The notes below the pieces were generated by a model, which was given only the letters and a program-made list of their open reading frames with translations, searched no databases and had not been told where the DNA came from. From Ornithinibacillus sp. 4-3 (GTDB lineage Bacteria; Bacillota; Bacilli; Bacillales; Amphibacillaceae), in contig NZ_CP162599.1 of assembly GCF_040958695.1 (NCBI RefSeq), forward strand, positions 1,708,001-1,772,000: a stretch of 64,000 nt of DNA. Reading direction: 5' to 3'. The translations under genes and the position numbers were made by a program. Below, one piece after another: positions 60,825 to 64,000 of the stretch. The stretch's first letter is position 1. Every line of letters begins with the position of its first letter.

Positions 60825-62257
60825 AAATGATTGAATATGGTGGATATCTACCTCCAGAAGCAAGAACAATGGATATAGCAAATCGTGTGCTTACTTTTCA
60901 ACAAGGAGAAGAAGAATTAGAAATTCATATGCCATATCCTAGCTCTGAACAGTTAACTCAGCTCACGAAAATGATCAAAGCATCACCAATTCAATGTTTG
61001 CATACAACTGATTTGATGAAGGCAATTGATAAGACTGTCCATCTATTATTAGATCGTACACATCCACTTCGGCAAAAAGCTGAAAAGCTGTTACCGATTA
61101 TTACAGGATATAACGCTGAAGTGGTGCGTTTAGGGCTTACACAATCTTTGCAAACCTTTCGTGAGCATGAATTACGTCGCTGGTTAAATGTTAATTTTCA
61201 GCAGCCTCACATATTAGATCAATTTGAACCGACTTCACATGGTGGATTTACAAAAGCAATTTCTCCGCAATTAACAACACATATATGGGCAGGTAATGTA
61301 CCAGGATTACCACTTTGGAGTTTCATTGCAAGCCTTTTAGTAAAAGGTGGAGTAGTTGGGAAAGTTGCTAGTGCAGAACCTTTTTTCATCGGTTTATTCT
61401 GCCAAGTTTTAGCAGAAGTAGAACCACGTCTAGCTAATGCAATGGCAATTGTTTCATGGCAAGGAGGGGATCAAGCACGTGAAAAAGCTTTATTTAGAGC
61501 ATCTGATGTTGTGGTAGGTTATGGAACGAATCAAACTATTATTAACTTACAAGCTCAAATAGTAGCACCTACTCGCTTTATTTCTTTCGGTCATAAATTA
61601 AGCTTTGGCTTATTACTGCGTGAAGCATTAGATCATCAAAAGAGTGAAAAATTTGCAGATCAAGCAGCATTAGATATTGTTCGTTATGATCAACAAGGCT
61701 GTTATTCTCCACAAACCTTTTTTGTAGAACGCAGGGGGCGAACAACACCAAAGGAATGGGCAGAATTATTAGCAAGGAAATTGCAAGTATATGAAGAACG
61801 TTATCCATTGCGTAAGCTCTCTATGGAAGAGGCAAGTGAAAGAATTGCTTGGCGTGATGCGAAAGAATGGCAAGAATCTGCTCAGGTTTTCTCTTCTAAA
61901 GTAAGTGCTTGGATGGTAGCGTATGAAGAAAAACTTAGCTTAGAGCCATCCCCATTATCTCGGACGGTTCATGTAATTGCAGTAGATGATTGGCAAGAAG
62001 TGTTAGATGTACTTCAGGATAAACGTGATATTTTGCAAACAGTTGGTGTTGGTGCATCTGTAGAAAATTTATTTGCTGTAGCAACAGCGTTCAGTAGATA
62101 TGGAATAACAAGAGTAACCAGTATAGGCAGGATGACAAAGCTTCATCCCGGTTGGCATCAGGATGGTTATTCATTACTAAGAGAGCTTGTCCAATTAATT
62201 GATATTGATCCAGCTACAATTAGAGATTTAGAAGCTTTAAATACATATACAGATTAG
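60821..62257 (+). CDS. LuxC-like acyl reductase (TPP-controlled)
   Basis: NADPH-dependent acyl (CoA) reductase of 478 aa, LuxC family of the aldehyde dehydrogenase fold. HIWAGNVPGLPLWSFIASLL is typical; the catalytic cysteine is Cys294 in YDQQGCYSPQTFFVE, as in the LuxC QQxCxxPQ motif. It would reduce the acyl group handed over by the LuxE-like partner to an aldehyde. Start ATG 60821 overlaps the previous stop by 4 bp and has TTAGAGGAG upstream. Both catalytic cysteines being kept argues for a working pair. Confidence 0.87.
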   Translation: MKMIEYGGYLPPEARTMDIANRVLTFQQGEEELEIHMPYPSSEQLTQLTKMIKASPIQCLHTTDLMKAIDKTVHLLLDRTHPLRQKAEKLLPIITGYNAEVVRLGLTQSLQTFREHELRRWLNVNFQQPHILDQFEPTSHGGFTKAISPQLTTHIWAGNVPGLPLWSFIASLLVKGGVVGKVASAEPFFIGLFCQVLAEVEPRLANAMAIVSWQGGDQAREKALFRASDVVVGYGTNQTIINLQAQIVAPTRFISFGHKLSFGLLLREALDHQKSEKFADQAALDIVRYDQQGCYSPQTFFVERRGRTTPKEWAELLARKLQVYEERYPLRKLSMEEASERIAWRDAKEWQESAQVFSSKVSAWMVAYEEKLSLEPSPLSRTVHVIAVDDWQEVLDVLQDKRDILQTVGVGASVENLFAVATAFSRYGITRVTSIGRMTKLHPGWHQDGYSLLRELVQLIDIDPATIRDLEALNTYTD

Positions 62258-62269
62258 GGGGAATACAAA

Positions 62270-63019
62270 ATGATGGAATTAGAATTGCAAGATGTTTCAT
62301 TTCAATATGAACAGAGAGCTTTCTCTTTAGAAAAAATAAATTGGGTATTGCCTCCGGGTGAAATTCATTGCTGGCTTGGAAGAAGTGGAAGTGGTAAAAC
62401 AACACTACTTCAAATAGCAGCCGGATTAAAAATACCAACAGCAGGACAGGTGCTACATCAGCAAAATCTAGTAAATAATCCACTTTCAGATATTGGTTTT
62501 GTATTTCAAGATGCGACATTACTACCGTGGAAAAGAGTAATAGATAATATTTTATTGCCAATTCAGCTGCAACGAAAAATAGAAGCAAAGGATTATGCAT
62601 ATGCAGAAGAGCTACTTCAGATGTTGCGAATTCCTAATTTAGCAAAACGTTATCCATTAACACTTTCAGGTGGTCAAAAAAGTAGAGTAGCAATTGCACG
62701 AGCATTAATTACCAAGCCTACCTTACTTTTTTGTGATGAACCTTTTGCGGCACTGGACTTAATGACAAAGGAAGAATTACAAAATGAATTACTTTATTTA
62801 AATGAGAAGAAAAAACTAGCAATGCTATTTGTTACCCATGATATTGCAGAAGCTGCTTTTTTAGCACATCGGGTTGGTGTTATGGAAAATGGTGCTTTTA
62901 TTTATGATGGCAAGACACCTATATATGAGGAAAATAATACAAATCGACGAAATTCAAAACAATTTCATGATTATTGTCGAGAGATTAGACAGTCGTTAGA
63001 AGGTAGTATCTATGCGTAA
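62270..63019 (+). CDS. ABC transporter ATPase (nitrate/taurine/thiamin-precursor type)
   Basis: ATPase of 249 aa. Walker A GRSGSGKTT (37-45), Q loop FVFQDATLLPWKR with the DATLLPW form typical of SsuB/TauB/ThiZ, signature LSGGQKSRVAIARA, Walker B LLFCDEPFAALD, H loop FVTHDIAEA. It lies 12 bp after the LuxC-like gene and overlaps the permease gene by 8 bp. With riboswitch control it is best viewed as a ThiZ-like subunit. Confidence 0.9.
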   Translation: MMELELQDVSFQYEQRAFSLEKINWVLPPGEIHCWLGRSGSGKTTLLQIAAGLKIPTAGQVLHQQNLVNNPLSDIGFVFQDATLLPWKRVIDNILLPIQLQRKIEAKDYAYAEELLQMLRIPNLAKRYPLTLSGGQKSRVAIARALITKPTLLFCDEPFAALDLMTKEELQNELLYLNEKKKLAMLFVTHDIAEAAFLAHRVGVMENGAFIYDGKTPIYEENNTNRRNSKQFHDYCREIRQSLEGSIYA

Positions 63020-63770
63020 GAATGCAGCAATAACATCTGTTATTCTTGGAATTTTATTAATTATTGTGTGGGAATATCTTGCGCGAGGACTATCAAATCT
63101 TATTTTACCGAATCCAACTGCAGTGTTTTTGAAATTACAAGAAGGTATTGTAAGTGGCGATTTTCTTCCTCATTTATTAACAACATTGACAGAAGTTATG
63201 CTTGGTTTATTTATTGGTATTGTTTTTGGTGTGGGACTTGGGATTCTAATAGGAGAGAATGAATTTTTAAGGAAGGTATCTTTTCCCTATATTGTTATCT
63301 CCCAAGCGATTCCTAAAATAGCATTAGCTCCATTATTTATGCTGTGGTTTGGTTATGGGATGACTTCAAAAATAGTGATTACAGCTTTAATTTGTTTCTT
63401 CCCATTGCTTGAAGCAACAGCAAGTGCTGTCCGCCAAGTTAATCAACAACAGCTTGATTTGTTTCGATTAATCCATGCAAGTCAGATGCAAACACTATGG
63501 CATTTAAAGATTCCAGCAGGGCTTCCAACCATTCTACAAGGATTACGAGTTGCAGTAATTTTAGCATTAGTAGGAGCAATTGTTGGCGAATTTATTGGTG
63601 CAAATCAAGGATTAGGTGCATTAATTATTGCATCACAAAGCATGATGGATACTACTTTAATGTTTGCTATTTTAATTCTGTTATCGATGATTGGCTTTTT
63701 ATTATATGGCCTTGTCAATTTATTAGAAAGTAAATTATTACGTTATAAAAAAGGAGATACAAAACATTGA
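63012..63770 (+). CDS. ABC transporter permease (SsuC/TauC/ThiX type)
   Basis: Permease of 252 aa with about six membrane helices. The EAA-like loop is IPAGLPTILQGLRVAVILAL, followed by GAIVGEFIGANQGLGALI, the block typical of the SsuC/TauC/ThiX group. LPNPTAVFLKL near the start is also usual. It is coupled by overlap to the ATPase before and the binding protein after it. Confidence 0.92.
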   Translation: MRKNAAITSVILGILLIIVWEYLARGLSNLILPNPTAVFLKLQEGIVSGDFLPHLLTTLTEVMLGLFIGIVFGVGLGILIGENEFLRKVSFPYIVISQAIPKIALAPLFMLWFGYGMTSKIVITALICFFPLLEATASAVRQVNQQQLDLFRLIHASQMQTLWHLKIPAGLPTILQGLRVAVILALVGAIVGEFIGANQGLGALIIASQSMMDTTLMFAILILLSMIGFLLYGLVNLLESKLLRYKKGDTKH

Positions 63771-64000
63771 AGAAAATAAAGGTTATCATACTACTTGTTT
63801 TTATAAGTTTACTAGTTGCTTGTGGTAAAGGTAATAGTAAAGATGGACAAATAGAAATCACATTAGCTAATTGGAGTCAGCTGATTGTTGAGCAGACTAA
63901 CTTACTAGTTGAGGAAGAGAAAGGATTTTTTGAAAAGGAAGGAATTGATTTGAAGCTTATTCCAGGTAACGGAGGACAAGATGCATTAAAAACAATGATT
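63767..64000 (+). CDS. ABC transporter substrate-binding lipoprotein, 5' part (cut by window edge)
   Basis: The first 78 codons, from TTG 63767 (overlapping the permease stop; AAAAGGAGAT upstream). Lipobox LLVAC (Cys19), then ITLANWSQLIVEQTNLLVEE and KGFFEKEGIDLKLIPGNGGQ, the NMT1/THI5-like (SsuA/ThiY) opening, where family members bind sulfonates or pyrimidine precursors. The ligand-binding residues lie beyond the edge. Under TPP control a thiamin precursor or related acid is the likely ligand. Confidence 0.88.
   Translation, partial: MKKIKVIILLVFISLLVACGKGNSKDGQIEITLANWSQLIVEQTNLLVEEEKGFFEKEGIDLKLIPGNGGQDALKTMI

Noticed and set aside
59775-62257. Bioluminescence (lux) operon
   Set aside because: Only LuxC- and LuxE-like genes are present; no luxA, luxB or luxD. 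The TPP riboswitch and ABC importer point to cofactor metabolism.
1-64000. tRNA, rRNA or CRISPR features
   Set aside because: No cloverleaf-type sequences, rRNA segments or spaced direct repeats were noticed on either strand; a dedicated scan would be needed to exclude a single tRNA.

Overview
The window looks like chromosome of a low-GC, endospore-forming Bacillaceae bacterium. The evidence is the spore germinant-receptor operon (GerA/GerC/GerB types), the Ku/LigD end-joining pair, Gram-positive lipoproteins, AT-rich codon use, AGGAGG-type ribosome sites and a Bacillus-style pur cluster. An Oceanobacillus/Virgibacillus-like host is a reasonable guess but is not proven. I see no rRNA, tRNA or CRISPR.

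Layout. 1-2400: Ku (cut by the left edge) and LigD, divergently transcribed. 2.5-7.0 kb: heme-stress locus hrtB-hrtA-hssR-hssS plus a 129-aa membrane protein; hrtB and the 129-aa gene share the same direct-repeat HssR-type box at identical distance from the -10. 7.3-12.4 kb: ArsR-type regulator, two medium-chain dehydrogenases, a PepSY protein, a DUF1259 protein and a sugar-epimerase-like protein. 12.7-15.5 kb: a complete IS21-family element inside an SRPBCC (AHSA1) gene, with a 5-bp target duplication. 15.6-21.4 kb: lipoproteins, arsR-arsB-arsC behind a 36-bp palindrome, a frameshifted pirin gene and an FMN reductase. 21.5-23.4 kb: IS1182-family element beside a gltS fragment. 23.9-29.0 kb: GntR regulator and the ger operon. 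29.4-42.3 kb: mixed accessory genes (GNAT, signal peptidase I, catalase, TetR/methyltransferase, pentapeptide protein, MerR/CPBP protease, penicillin-binding-protein-like hydrolase, TetR, DUF3784, a gutted Nudix gene). 42.5-52.1 kb: PurR-boxed purA, an aminotransferase, then purB-C-S-Q-L-F. 52.2-59.5 kb: a lincosamide-nucleotidyltransferase-like gene with an attenuator leader, lipoproteins, a two-component system and a gene with an in-frame stop. 59.58-64.0 kb: a TPP riboswitch controlling LuxE-like and LuxC-like genes and an ABC importer that runs off the right edge.

How the parts work together. HssRS would sense heme and switch on HrtBA efflux and the small membrane protein. The pur genes form a coherent but incomplete IMP/AMP branch: purE, K, M, N, H and D are absent here. 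The most unusual system is at the right end. A carboxylate-activating enzyme and an acyl reductase, both keeping their acyl-carrying cysteines, sit with an ABC importer under thiamin pyrophosphate control. This suggests a thiamin-linked carboxylate-to-aldehyde salvage route rather than bioluminescence. A second notable system is a 14-codon leader peptide whose last codons form one arm of a 12-bp hairpin that hides the ribosome site of the nucleotidyltransferase gene, the architecture of antibiotic-induced translation attenuation.

The window also records decay: the IS21-split SRPBCC gene, frameshifted pirin, gltS and SDR tail fragments, a Nudix gene lacking its Nudix box, a degenerate copy of the nucleotidyltransferase, and a lipoprotein-region gene with an in-frame stop.
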